Source: Rheinheimera riviphila
GTDB taxonomy: Bacteria > Pseudomonadota > Gammaproteobacteria > Enterobacterales > Alteromonadaceae
NCBI RefSeq assembly: GCF_004005945.1
Contig: NZ_SACS01000016.1
Span: forward strand, 58,717 to 122,716
Reading direction: 5' to 3'
DNA length: 64,000 nt
Shown piece by piece: positions 40,869-50,700 of the stretch. The position numbers and the translations under genes were made by a program. How positions within the stretch are numbered: position 1 is the stretch's first letter; each line of letters opens with the position of its first letter. The notes beneath the pieces are model-generated. The model saw only the letters and a program-made list of their open reading frames with translations, did not search any database and was not told the DNA's origin.

Positions 40869-42037
40869 TGCACTTCCTGAGCACAGCCAACCGAGATCGC
40901 AACAAGCGACTATCCGGCGTTTTAATGGCTGTTGGCTTGAGTGCAATCATCAGTATCCATCCCACGCTGCAGGCCCAAACACTGGCCGTGGAACCCGTGC
41001 AATCCGTCCAGCAACTACAACTAGCATTGAAAAAACCAGCACAGTTCCGGCTGCATTTAATCGACATCGGCACTGGCCTGGCAATTTTGGTGGAAGGTGC
41101 TGATTTTAAGCTGCTATTTGATGCAGGCTCGGCCGATGATAAAAAAACCAACAGCAAACTGGGCTCCAAAAGCCGGCTGGTGGCTTATCTGAATGCTGCG
41201 CTTGGCCGGCTGAATCAACCACATTGCCGCAGTCTGGGGGATCTCGACGTGAAGTCTTCGGCCACAGCGCCGCTGCTCGATTTTGTATTTTTAAGCCATC
41301 CGCATGAAGATCATCTCAGTCAACTGCTCCCAGTGCTGCAATGTTTTGCGGTGAAATCTTTGTGGGAGCCCGGCATTGTGCATAAAACAGCGGGTTATCA
41401 GCAGTTTCGCCAGTTTATGCAAGATGACAAAAGCATCAGCTACCACACCGCCGTGAAACAACCCTGCCCGCGTGGCCTTCGCGCCAGCTCGCACTGCTCA
41501 AACCTGTTTAAGGTTGGTGAAGAAATAAAACTCGGGCATCAGGCCAGCGCCAAAGTGCTGCATGTCGGCACTGAACCAAGCCACCATCCAAATTTGTATT
41601 CGGTGGTGCTGAAACTGCAGCTCGGAGCAACTTCAGTATTACTGACCGGTGATGCTGAATCAGGCGCCAGGGCGCAGTGGCATTTAGCGCCGGGGGCGAC
41701 TGAAAAGTTTTTGCTGGAAAATTTCCCCAATGATTTAACCGCTGACATCCTGCAGGTCGGCCACCATGGTTCCCTCACCTCCAGCCGCCAGCCATTTTTG
41801 CAGGCGATCAAGCCAAAAATAGCTTTGATTAGCGCCGGGCCAAAAAAATATGGCTCCGTCGTACTGCCGGATCAAGCGGTGGTGGAAGCGCTTGGTAACG
41901 GCGGCGCGAAAATATATCGCACTGATTTACACGATAAAAAAGGCTGTCCGCTCGCCGATAAAATTGGCGCCAACGATGCAGGTAATCCGGGTGGCTGCGA
42001 TAACTTTATGATCCGGATAAATCCAGTAACACCTTGA
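40868..42037 (+). CDS. Exported MBL-fold (metallo-beta-lactamase) hydrolase, ComEC/Rec2-like
   Basis: This 389-aa protein has a signal-like N-terminus (VLMAVGLSAIISIHPTLQAQ) and a metallo-beta-lactamase domain. FRLHLIDIGTGLAILVEG opens the fold, and the metal site FLSHPHEDHLSQL (HxHxDH) is complete. VLLTGDAESGARAQW and ILQVGHHGSLTSSR supply the remaining ligands, in the layout of the nuclease-like domain of ComEC. It may act on a nucleic acid or phosphate ester in the periplasm. It is translationally coupled to the membrane protein upstream. Confidence 0.82.
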   Translation: MHFLSTANRDRNKRLSGVLMAVGLSAIISIHPTLQAQTLAVEPVQSVQQLQLALKKPAQFRLHLIDIGTGLAILVEGADFKLLFDAGSADDKKTNSKLGSKSRLVAYLNAALGRLNQPHCRSLGDLDVKSSATAPLLDFVFLSHPHEDHLSQLLPVLQCFAVKSLWEPGIVHKTAGYQQFRQFMQDDKSISYHTAVKQPCPRGLRASSHCSNLFKVGEEIKLGHQASAKVLHVGTEPSHHPNLYSVVLKLQLGATSVLLTGDAESGARAQWHLAPGATEKFLLENFPNDLTADILQVGHHGSLTSSRQPFLQAIKPKIALISAGPKKYGSVVLPDQAVVEALGNGGAKIYRTDLHDKKGCPLADKIGANDAGNPGGCDNFMIRINPVTP

Positions 42038-42094
42038 TCCCTTGCAAAAAATGCCAGTCCCCCATACAACCAGCACCCGGCCGAGTCATTTGTC

Positions 42095-42190
42095 TATACC
42101 CGTCATCCTTGAAGATTCGGGGGTGTTGCCTTCGCTCGCTCGCCCCAGTCACATAGGACAACTATGCTCCTGGGGTGAGTGAAGGCCGCC
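42095..42190. repeat. Partial, inverted copy of the extragenic palindromic repeat
   Basis: From TATACCC at 42095 the sequence follows the reverse complement of 1943-2069, with TCATCCTTGAAG, GTTGCCTTCGCTCGCTCG and the hairpin CCCCAG...CTGGGG. It departs after about 42190. It lies in the 300-base gap between the MBL gene and the RND permease, which otherwise holds nothing recognisable. Confidence 0.75.
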
Positions 42191-42337
42191 AACGGTTATC
42201 GCACCATTGCTAATGGCCGGCGTGGTTTTGGCCGTTCTTCACTACCCTGGCGTGGTTATGATTACAACCGGCTGACCCAGGATTTGTTGCATTTTCTGCG
42301 ATGATCCGACCTGGGCAGCAATTTCAGAGAAAGCGGC

Positions 42338-45300
42338 TCAAATATCCGGCTGTCCGACTGTCATAGGCTGCAGCACGGTTGCTGGCGGTTTTGTACCCTG
42401 CCCTTCCCTGCCCTTGCCTGCCACAACCGAGCCATGCCGCTCAATGGCAAACAGCTGGTAGCACAATGGCAGCACAAAAAGTGTAAATATGGTGCCAAGC
42501 AGCATGCCGGCAACCAGCATAATGCCGATACTATTGCGGGCTTCGGCGCCAGCACCACTGACCAGCACCAATGGAAAGTGACCCAGCACCGTCGCTGCCG
42601 TAGTCATCATCACCGGACGGAACCGGCTGACCGCGGCTTCAATCGCTGCCTGCGACCTGCTCATGCCTTCCTGTTGCAATTGATTGGCAAATTCCACGAT
42701 CAGAATGCCATTTTTAGCAACCAACCCCACTAACGTCACCAGGCCAATCTGCGAATAAATATTTAAGGTGGTCAATTGCAGATATGGCAACAATAACGCA
42801 GCCGCCAACGCCAGCGGTACACTGCCACACAGCACCACCAGTGGGTCGCGGAAGCTGTTAAATTGCACCGCCAGCAACAGATACACCACCAGTAATGACA
42901 CCAGCATCACCTGAACCAATGACGTACCTTGCTGCCGCAGCTGACGGGATTCACCCGCGTAGTCAATCAGATAGCTGAGCGGCAGTAACTCCCGTGCCGC
43001 AGCTTCCAGTGCCTGCAATGCACTTTCTTTGGTACTGCCAGCAGCGACGCCGCCATAGATCCGCACCGCATTTTGCTGGGAAAAACTACTCAGTTGGCGT
43101 GGCACCGTCAGCCAGTGTATTTCGGCAATGTCAGCCAGGGGAAGCAGGCTGCCGTCTGCGGTTTTGATCTGCAGATCTAACAAGCGGCTGGTATCGGCGC
43201 GCATTTCCTGACTGAGCAACGGGATCACCTGATAGGCTTTGCCTTGTTCGTCAAACCTATTGACATAATTGGTCGACAATAACACCGACAGCTGTCGACT
43301 GACATCAGCGACCTGTAACCCCAGATCAGCGATTTTTTGCCGGTTTAACCGCAGTTCCGTTTGTGGTAAATCAATTTTTAAATCAGTGTCCGCATACAAA
43401 AAGTGTCCGCTCTGAAAAGCAGCACCGACCAGTTTATCCGCATAGGTTTTCAGCTCAGCGTAAGGTGCATTGGCTTTGACGATCAGTTCCACATCAAATT
43501 GGCCCGCAGTGGGCAACGGTGCCGGCATAATAGGCAACGGTTGGATCCCTGGTTGCGCCGATAACAATCCATACACCTGCCCCAGCATCTGTTGCGTTGT
43601 TTGATCACGCTCAGCGGCGCCGGTAAACTCAATACCGCCAAAAGCCCCATTGATAAAAATGTTCTGCCACATTTGCGTCGCACCAGGCAGTTGCAGCAGG
43701 GAATCCACCATCGGCGTCATCTGCTGCTCGTTGTAAGCCAACGAAGATTCCGGAGGCGACTGCACCAGCACATAAATACTGCTTTGATCTTCCACCGGCG
43801 CCAGTTCCTTTTGTGATCCCTGGTAAAATGGCACCATCAACAAACTGAGCAAAACGGCACTGACCAGCAACTGGCTGCGGTATCGTTGTGCCCGCAGCAG
43901 GCTAACCCGGTACCCCGCACTGACACGGCCAAAGGCCTGATTGATCCGCTGGCTGAAACGGCTTTCGCGGCCGGCATCGGCAATCACCCAGCTGCTCATC
44001 ACCGGTGATAAAGTCACTGCCACCAAGCCGGAGATCACCACGGCAATCGCCAGGGTAAAAGCAAATTCGCGAAATAACACCCCGGTCAAGCCTGACAACA
44101 GACCGATAGGTGCATAAACCGCCGCCAGAGTCAGGGTCATAGTCACTATCGGGGTAAACAACTGCCGGGCGCTGATCAACGCCGCCTGATAGCGCGAGTG
44201 GCCTTGCCGTACCAGCCGGGCGACGTTTTCCACCACCACAATAGCATCATCCACCACCAGCCCCACCGAAAGCACAATGGCCAGCACGGTCAGTAAATTC
44301 AGCGAAAATCCGGCCAGACTGATGGCCGCAATCGCCCCCAGGATCGACACCGGAATTGTCACCAGCGGCACAGCGGCGGTGCGCAGCGACCCCATCATCA
44401 ACAGCACCACCAGCGCGACCAGCAAAATGGTCTCGGCCAAAGTGATAAAAATCTCCCGCAGCGCATCACGCATATACAAAGTACCATCATAGGCATACTG
44501 GATTTCCACCCCGTCCGGCAACGTCGGGTTCAGCGCTGCCGTTAAGGCATACAAGGCATCACCCACTTCAATTTCGTTGACGCCAGGTAAAGGCCACACC
44601 GATAGATAAACGGTATCCTGCTGATCCAGCCTGGCTGTCATCACGGGTTCTTCATGTGCCAGCAGAATTTTGGCAACATCCCGCAGATAAACGGTCTGCT
44701 CTTCGGACTGTTTGACGATGAGGCTGGCAAAGTCATCCATGCTGCTCAGTTGGGTATTGGCAACCAAATCAATGCGTTGTTTGCTGGTCTGTGTAAACCC
44801 CAGCGTGGCAATACTGTTATTTGCCGCCAGTGCCTGCCAGACATCATCCGGACTCAAGTTAAAAACGTTCAGCCGGGCCGCATCCAGCTCAACCCGCATT
44901 GCCGGCGTGCGCCGACCTTCAATATCGACTTTTTGCACCCCGGCAATATTTCCCAGTACCGGCACTACCTGCCGGGACAAATAATCGGTCAACTGGCTAA
45001 GCGGAATTCCAGAAGCACTGACATTCAGATAAAACAACGCGTGCGGCCGATCGGCTCTTTTGACATTCACCAACGGATCTTCAGCACCTGCCGGCAGCTG
45101 GTAGCGGATTTGACTGAGTTTACTGTTCAGCTCTGCCAGAGCGCGGGTGCTGTCTTCATTCAGCCGCAAGTACACAGTCACAGTGCTTTGACCGGCTTTG
45201 CTGACGGCATCCACATAATCCAGGCCGGGAATTGTGGCGGCAACACGTTCCACCGGATCGGTAATAAAACCTTTGACTGTTGCCGCGGCGGCGCCGGTAT

Positions 45301-45466
45301 AGCGGGTGCTGATCTCCAGCGCAGTGCTTTCAAGCCGCGGGAACTGTAAGATGGCAATTTCTTTTGCCGCCCACAGACCGCTGAGGCAAATCAAGATTGA
45401 AAACACAATGGCCAGAATTGGACGACTGACAAAAATGTCGCTGCGTTGTTGCTGTGGGCTGGTCAT
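42338..45466 (-). CDS. RND efflux permease (HAE-1 type)
   Basis: This 1042-aa drug/metabolite-proton antiporter has the start IFVSRPILAIVFSILICLSG, helix 4 with GLVVDDAIVVVEN (the paired Asp residues of small-molecule exporters, unlike CzcA), and the C-terminal QIGLVTLVGLVAKNGILIVE. It forms a tripartite pump with the adaptor, whose stop is 2 bases before this start. No outer-membrane channel lies beside it. The operon carries the same palindromic operator as the neighbouring NRPS locus, so it may export that product. Confidence 0.92.
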   Translation of the reverse strand: MTSPQQQRSDIFVSRPILAIVFSILICLSGLWAAKEIAILQFPRLESTALEISTRYTGAAAATVKGFITDPVERVAATIPGLDYVDAVSKAGQSTVTVYLRLNEDSTRALAELNSKLSQIRYQLPAGAEDPLVNVKRADRPHALFYLNVSASGIPLSQLTDYLSRQVVPVLGNIAGVQKVDIEGRRTPAMRVELDAARLNVFNLSPDDVWQALAANNSIATLGFTQTSKQRIDLVANTQLSSMDDFASLIVKQSEEQTVYLRDVAKILLAHEEPVMTARLDQQDTVYLSVWPLPGVNEIEVGDALYALTAALNPTLPDGVEIQYAYDGTLYMRDALREIFITLAETILLVALVVLLMMGSLRTAAVPLVTIPVSILGAIAAISLAGFSLNLLTVLAIVLSVGLVVDDAIVVVENVARLVRQGHSRYQAALISARQLFTPIVTMTLTLAAVYAPIGLLSGLTGVLFREFAFTLAIAVVISGLVAVTLSPVMSSWVIADAGRESRFSQRINQAFGRVSAGYRVSLLRAQRYRSQLLVSAVLLSLLMVPFYQGSQKELAPVEDQSSIYVLVQSPPESSLAYNEQQMTPMVDSLLQLPGATQMWQNIFINGAFGGIEFTGAAERDQTTQQMLGQVYGLLSAQPGIQPLPIMPAPLPTAGQFDVELIVKANAPYAELKTYADKLVGAAFQSGHFLYADTDLKIDLPQTELRLNRQKIADLGLQVADVSRQLSVLLSTNYVNRFDEQGKAYQVIPLLSQEMRADTSRLLDLQIKTADGSLLPLADIAEIHWLTVPRQLSSFSQQNAVRIYGGVAAGSTKESALQALEAAARELLPLSYLIDYAGESRQLRQQGTSLVQVMLVSLLVVYLLLAVQFNSFRDPLVVLCGSVPLALAAALLLPYLQLTTLNIYSQIGLVTLVGLVAKNGILIVEFANQLQQEGMSRSQAAIEAAVSRFRPVMMTTAATVLGHFPLVLVSGAGAEARNSIGIMLVAGMLLGTIFTLFVLPLCYQLFAIERHGSVVAGKGREGQGTKPPATVLQPMTVGQPDI

Positions 45467-45468
45467 GA

Positions 45469-46563
45469 TCAGAACTCCCTCGCAGCAACCAATTGGCTTG
45501 CCGCCGTGTTGGTGACTTCAGCGCGCAGACCGTCACGCAGTTTAAAAGCGCCTTCACCAGCGATCAACTGCGCCTGTTGCAGACCTGTAGTGACCAACAC
45601 CTGCTCACCCAGCCTTGCCCCCAACTGCACCTGTTGTCGCCGGGCCCGCAGCACCCCCGTCTGATCTTTTTCTAATAGATAAACATAATCACCCAACTGA
45701 TCACGCACCACGGCCGTGGTCGGAATAGCGGGCAATTGCACCTGTTCGCCGGTGGCAAAATCCACCTGTACCAACTGGTTCGCACGAAGTTGTTGTTGCG
45801 GTAACGGTAACCGGGCCCGGTATCTGAGCTGACGCAATTGCGTACTGACTTCAGGCTCAACTGAAATCACCTGCGCTGTAACTGCCGCTGACTGACCAGG
45901 CAAGCGGACGCTGATTTCAGCCCCCATCGCCAATTCGGGCAGACTTTGGGGTACCGAAAAATCGACCCAGCTGTAAGCCGTCAGGCCAACCAGGCTGGTT
46001 AAGATCTTATTACTTTCCAAAAACTGGCCAACCTGCAAATCATGAATACCGACCCGGGCACGAAAGGGTGCTTTCAGCACTTTTTTGGCGATGATACTTT
46101 GCAACACCTGCTGTTCCGCCTGCAATTCACTAAAACGAGCCTGCGCCAGTTCCAGGGCTTCAGTGCTGACTTTTTGCCCCTGGTACAGTTGCTGATACCG
46201 ACTGACCGTTTTTTGCTGTTGCGCCAGACGGACTTCGGTTGCCTGCAATCGCGCCAGCTCTTCCTGATGCTCAATCTCCAGCAACACCTGATCTTGTTCT
46301 ACCACCGCGCCAGAACTGAAATTTAGCCGACTGATAGTGCCGGATAATTCGTTGGTTAATTCCAGATATTGCGGCGCTTTTAATACACCGCTCACCTGGC
46401 GCGTGGGCCGATACCACAGGCTGCCTACGTTTTGGGCCGTTACAGCTGCGGTTTGTTCGCTGGCAATAGCCGGCGTGTTATTCTGCCACTGCCGGAATGC
46501 ACTGGCGGCCGCGCTGAGCAGCGCCAGTACGAGCAGTGTGATTAGCCATGGGATCAGTTTCAT
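45469..46563 (-). CDS. RND periplasmic adaptor protein
   Basis: This 364-aa membrane-fusion protein has an N-terminal anchor (LIPWLITLLVLALLSAAASA), a lipoyl-like half (TISRLNFSSGAVVEQDQVLL), a helical hairpin rich in Gln and Leu, and the second half (KAPFRARVGIHDLQVGQF). The ATG at 46563 has AGGAGG 7 bases before it; the longer frame to 46710 would overlap psuG and is rejected. It works with the HAE-1 permease downstream. A MarR-type palindrome lies in its promoter region (46607-46635). Confidence 0.9.
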   Translation of the reverse strand: MKLIPWLITLLVLALLSAAASAFRQWQNNTPAIASEQTAAVTAQNVGSLWYRPTRQVSGVLKAPQYLELTNELSGTISRLNFSSGAVVEQDQVLLEIEHQEELARLQATEVRLAQQQKTVSRYQQLYQGQKVSTEALELAQARFSELQAEQQVLQSIIAKKVLKAPFRARVGIHDLQVGQFLESNKILTSLVGLTAYSWVDFSVPQSLPELAMGAEISVRLPGQSAAVTAQVISVEPEVSTQLRQLRYRARLPLPQQQLRANQLVQVDFATGEQVQLPAIPTTAVVRDQLGDYVYLLEKDQTGVLRARRQQVQLGARLGEQVLVTTGLQQAQLIAGEGAFKLRDGLRAEVTNTAASQLVAAREF

Positions 46564-46606
46564 TGGTGTCCTCCTGACGGGCTGACCTTGCGATAAGGCA
46601 GCATTG

Positions 46607-46635
46607 TTTACATGAAGTATCTTTACATGAAGATA
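46607..46635. promoter_or_regulatory. Palindromic operator before the RND operon
   Basis: TATCTTTACATGAAGATA (46618-46635) is an inverted repeat. Its right part TTTACATGAAG (46622-46632) is repeated exactly at 46607-46617, giving overlapping half-sites. It matches the palindromes before the NRPS/MarR pair and the trpF-like operon. Confidence 0.7.
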
Positions 46636-46654
46636 TATCGTTAAATTTTTTTTG

Positions 46655-47608
46655 TCAACCAGTCGCCTGGTCTGCAACGTGGTGCTGGTGTTGCTGACAA
46701 AAACGGGCATGGATCACTGCAAGTTCTGCGGCGACTTCGGTGGTATGCAGTAACACCGCCTGATTGGCCAGCGCCGATTGACCAGCGGTTGCCTGCTCCA
46801 CCGCTTTCATAATAAAGCGGGTTAGCGCATTGCCAATAATACCGGCTTGTTCAGCCTGCCGGGTTGCCGCCGCAATCGCCTGCTCTACCACTGCGCCGTC
46901 CAGCGCATCCGCTACCGGAGTTGGCGTGCAAATCAACATACTTTGCCGGGGCGCTATCGCCTGTTGCCATTCGATGGCGGCCGCCAGCTGCCATGGGTCA
47001 TCCAGCCGTTTTGGTGCTTTAAAACCAGATGAACGACAATAAAACGCAGGAAAATCATCAAACTGATAAGACACGACCGGTACGTTGTGTGTTTCCAGAA
47101 ATTCCAGTGTCAGCCCGAGATCCAGGATATTTTTGGCGCCGGCACAAACCACGGCCAGCCCGCTGCGGGTTAACTCAATTAAGTCACCGGAAATATCCAT
47201 GCTCTGCTGCGCGCCACGGTGCACCCCGCCAAGGCCAGCCGAGGCAAAAAACCGGATCCCGGCATGGGCGGCTATCTGTAGCGAACAGGCAACTGTGGTC
47301 GCTCCACTGCTGCGACCGGCCAGCACAAATGCTAAATCGCGGCTGCTGATTTTAGGGGTTTGTGGCCGCGTCGCCAGATAAGCCAGCTCGTCCCCGGTCA
47401 GACCAACCCGGATTTCGCCATGAAGCACGGCCAGGGTCGCCGGCACGGCGCCTTGAGCCCGGACTCTTTGTTCTAATGCCAGCGCGGTCTGCAGATTCAG
47501 CGGGTAATCCAGTCCCTGGCAAATCACATTGGATTCAAGCGCGACCACCGCTTGTTGCTCTGCCAGCGCCTCCTGCACTTCGGCGCTATAACGGATCGGC
47601 AGCGCCAT
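46655..47608 (-). CDS. psuG: Pseudouridine-5'-phosphate glycosidase (IndA/PsuG type)
   Basis: This 317-aa enzyme of the PsuG family shows VVALESNVICQGLDYPLNLQ, GAVPATLAVLHGEIRVGL, SGATTVACSLQIAAHAGIRF, ASAGLGGVHRGAQQSMDISG and VVCAGAKNILDLGLTLEFLE, the known metal and ribose-phosphate site regions. PsuG reversibly makes and breaks the C-C bond between uracil and ribose-5-phosphate. Members called IndA are encoded with indigoidine synthetases, and in minimycin biosynthesis a PsuG-like domain forms the C-nucleoside. The ATG at 47608 (AGGGAG) is chosen; 47641 is possible. It follows the NRPS gene by 147 bases, in which a 7-bp hairpin (47673-47691) lies. Confidence 0.92.
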   Translation of the reverse strand: MALPIRYSAEVQEALAEQQAVVALESNVICQGLDYPLNLQTALALEQRVRAQGAVPATLAVLHGEIRVGLTGDELAYLATRPQTPKISSRDLAFVLAGRSSGATTVACSLQIAAHAGIRFFASAGLGGVHRGAQQSMDISGDLIELTRSGLAVVCAGAKNILDLGLTLEFLETHNVPVVSYQFDDFPAFYCRSSGFKAPKRLDDPWQLAAAIEWQQAIAPRQSMLICTPTPVADALDGAVVEQAIAAATRQAEQAGIIGNALTRFIMKAVEQATAGQSALANQAVLLHTTEVAAELAVIHARFCQQHQHHVADQATG

Positions 47609-47755
47609 CCGCGATCTCCCTGAAAATGGTGTTGCATGCATGATGTTGTCCTTCTCACTGAATAAATACCAGGCCGGTGCGATACACCGGCATTGGGTGA
47701 TACGAAGCCCGCCTGGCTGACATTGCCTGGCTTGGCCTTTCACGGTGAACAGCCA

Positions 47756-50700
47756 TTAAGCTGATTGCAACGTTGCCAGCTGCAAACTGAGTTGCTGGTA
47801 GCGCTGAATGTACCGGCTCAGTTCAGCCATACCGGTTGCCTGCAGCAAACTGTAGTGATCGGCGTTAAGCTGTACTTCCACTAAACCCAATTCACGACCA
47901 ACGGCATCAATAAATGAATAATCATCGCCACGGGCCTTAAAAATCACCGGCGACACTTTTAACCGGCGCTGGCTCAGCTCGGCGAAGGTGTAACGGTACT
48001 GATAAGTCTGGCGCACCAGAGTCACGATGTTATCCACCAGCGCCTTGGGTAACTGCCGGTAATGCTGACAGATAAAATCAACAAAAGAGGCCTGACAGCG
48101 CACCGTTTGCAGACATTGCTGCAATAAAGGTCCACTGATTTTCTGGGCAAATACCGAATACAACACGGTGACAAAGGCCGGTTCGTCAAAATCTGCCCGG
48201 CCACTGTGATTCGGAACCGGCAGTACCGGTGAACCTGGAGCCAGTAAAAACAGCTGTTCAACCACATCGCCTTGTTGTTCAAGTTGATAGGCCACTTCAA
48301 AAGCGACCCTGGCACCAAAAGAGTATCCCCATAACCGGTAAGGACCTGCTGGTTGTGCTTGTTTCAACAGCGCAATGTCCGCCAGTGCCATCGCACTGAT
48401 ATCGGGCTGAATGGTTTCGGTTGGGCTCAGCCCTTCGGCCTGCACCCCATAAAAATTCTGATCAGCGGCGGTCGTTTCGGCCAGCAGACGCAGATTCAGC
48501 GGATAGCCGCCAAGACCAGGCCAGCAGAATACGCTGGCAGCACCGTCAGTCCGCTGTAAAGGCAATAACCTGCTGTGTTGGCTGACTTCGGCAGCGGTTT
48601 GCTGTACCAACTGCGCTAAAGTTTCAATGGTCGAGGCGGTGAAAATCGCCTGCATCGGTAGTTGCAGCGCAAACTGTTGATTGATTTGATGCATCAGCGC
48701 CACCGCTTTTAACGAGTTGCCGCCACAGGCAAAAAAGTCATCCAATACCGACACTTGCTGTAACCGCAGGCTTTGCTGCCACATGCCGAGCAACACATTT
48801 TCGGTGTCGTTACGGGGAGCCAGCATTGGCGCGGCATTGTTGCTACTTTGCACTTGCGGCGCCTGACGCAGTGCCTTCAGGTCAATTTTGCCATTGGCGG
48901 TTTGCGGGAAACGGTCAAAAACCACAATATTATTCGGCACCATATATGCTGGCAGACTGCTTTGCAGCTCATCCCGCAGGATCTCCGCCGGACCGCGCAT
49001 ATGAATACTATCTTCCTGCATGCCGGTGGATTGTTGTTGCTGCTGGCTGACTTTACCGCCAATTGCAAAATAGAACGGTGCCTGCGCCATCTGCCGCGTC
49101 TGACACAGCGCATCCATCCGGATCGCGGCACAAAGCGGCTGACCCGACTTCGAGCTGTAGCCAGATGACATCATGCCAAGCTGCCATGGATTTTGCTGCA
49201 ACTGCTGCAACCGCCGGCCCAGCGCAATGTACTGATACCAGGGATCTTCGCTGCGGCTAAGCAGACCAATACCAAAACTGGCGCGCTGATATACTTGCTG
49301 GTTGATAGCGATCACTTCAGACTCGTTGATCAGTTGCGCATCCAGATACTTTAAACCTGCAGGCTGCCACAGATACTGACCGGCAGGCAGATCGGCCACT
49401 GCGCCCGGTTGCACCTGCAGTATCTGGTCGACCGGGTTGACCGGCGCTACCCAGCTGTCGATGGCAAAAGAACCCAGGTACTGATCGCTGGCCTGACTGG
49501 CCAGTACTTCCTGTAACCTGTGATCAAAATAACCATCCCTTACCGCCAGCCCAAACTGTGGCAGGATCTGATCAAACAGCCCCACCATATGACCGGTTTC
49601 CATTTCCAGCACTTCAGCAATATTGTTCTGATACACCGGGGCAATCGCATCGACCCGGCCGACAAAATGCAGCTTTAGCTGCGCCCCCGGCACTGCTGTT
49701 TTGGTGGCCACTAAATACAGACTGTGTTGCTGCGGATGATAATAATAAAAACCACTTTCAACACCAAAAAGTCCGTCGATTTCCAGATATAGCTGGGTCG
49801 CATACAAAGCGCCGGGCGACGCAAAACCATATTTCGGCAGCAGGCGATCTGCACTGTGAAACTGACCAAAATAACGTAACAGATAACCCAGATCAGCAAA
49901 GTTCAGTGTTGTCAGCGACCGGGGTTGTTCTGCCTGCGGCGGCATACTTTGCAGCAACTGCTCAAGCTGCTGCGCGCTGACCGCGCCACCTTCAAAAAAC
50001 CGGTAAGTTTTCCGGGCAAACACCAGCGCCTGTTGTGCCGCTGTCGGCTCTGCCCCGGATAACGGCAACCGGGCACGACCCAATAATTCCGGTTCCTGCC
50101 GTAAACCTGCATTCGACAGCTGGGCTTTCACCTGCAGTTTGTTTTGTTTTGACTGATGGTGTGCTCCCTGCCGTCCCTGATCCATCACGCTGGCATGCTG
50201 TTTATCAAGCTCAATACAGGCGATCAGTTGATCGGTGCCGGTCCGGCTATCCTGGCATACCAACACCGCAGCATTTTTGATCCAACGATGTTTTTCAATT
50301 TGCAGGCGGATTTCGTCCAGCTCCACCCGATAACCACGTAACTTCACCTGGTTATCAACCCGGCCAACAAAATGGGTATTGCCGTCCTGATCAGAGCGCG
50401 CCAGATCGCCGGTCCGGTACAGCCGTTGATGCAGCGGATCGGTACTGAGTGGGTTGGGAATAAACCGCTCAGTGGTCAGCTCAGCCCGCTGATAATAGCC
50501 GCGCGCCAGCTGAACTCCGCTGATATAAAGCTCACCGGTTTCACCAGCGGCAACCGGTTGCAGCGCGGCGTCCAGCACATAATAACGGGTATCAGCTACC
50601 GGATAACCTATCGGCACGGCCAGCGGTATGGTGGACAGATTGCTGGCTGTTACTTCAAAAGCCGAGGAGTTAATCGTGCACTCAGTGGGACCATAAAGAT

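Noticed and set aside
44654..45349. 231-codon open frame on the plus strand
   Set aside because: It lies fully opposite the RND permease gene, has no recognisable domain or ribosome-binding site, and is a shadow of the GC-rich coding strand.
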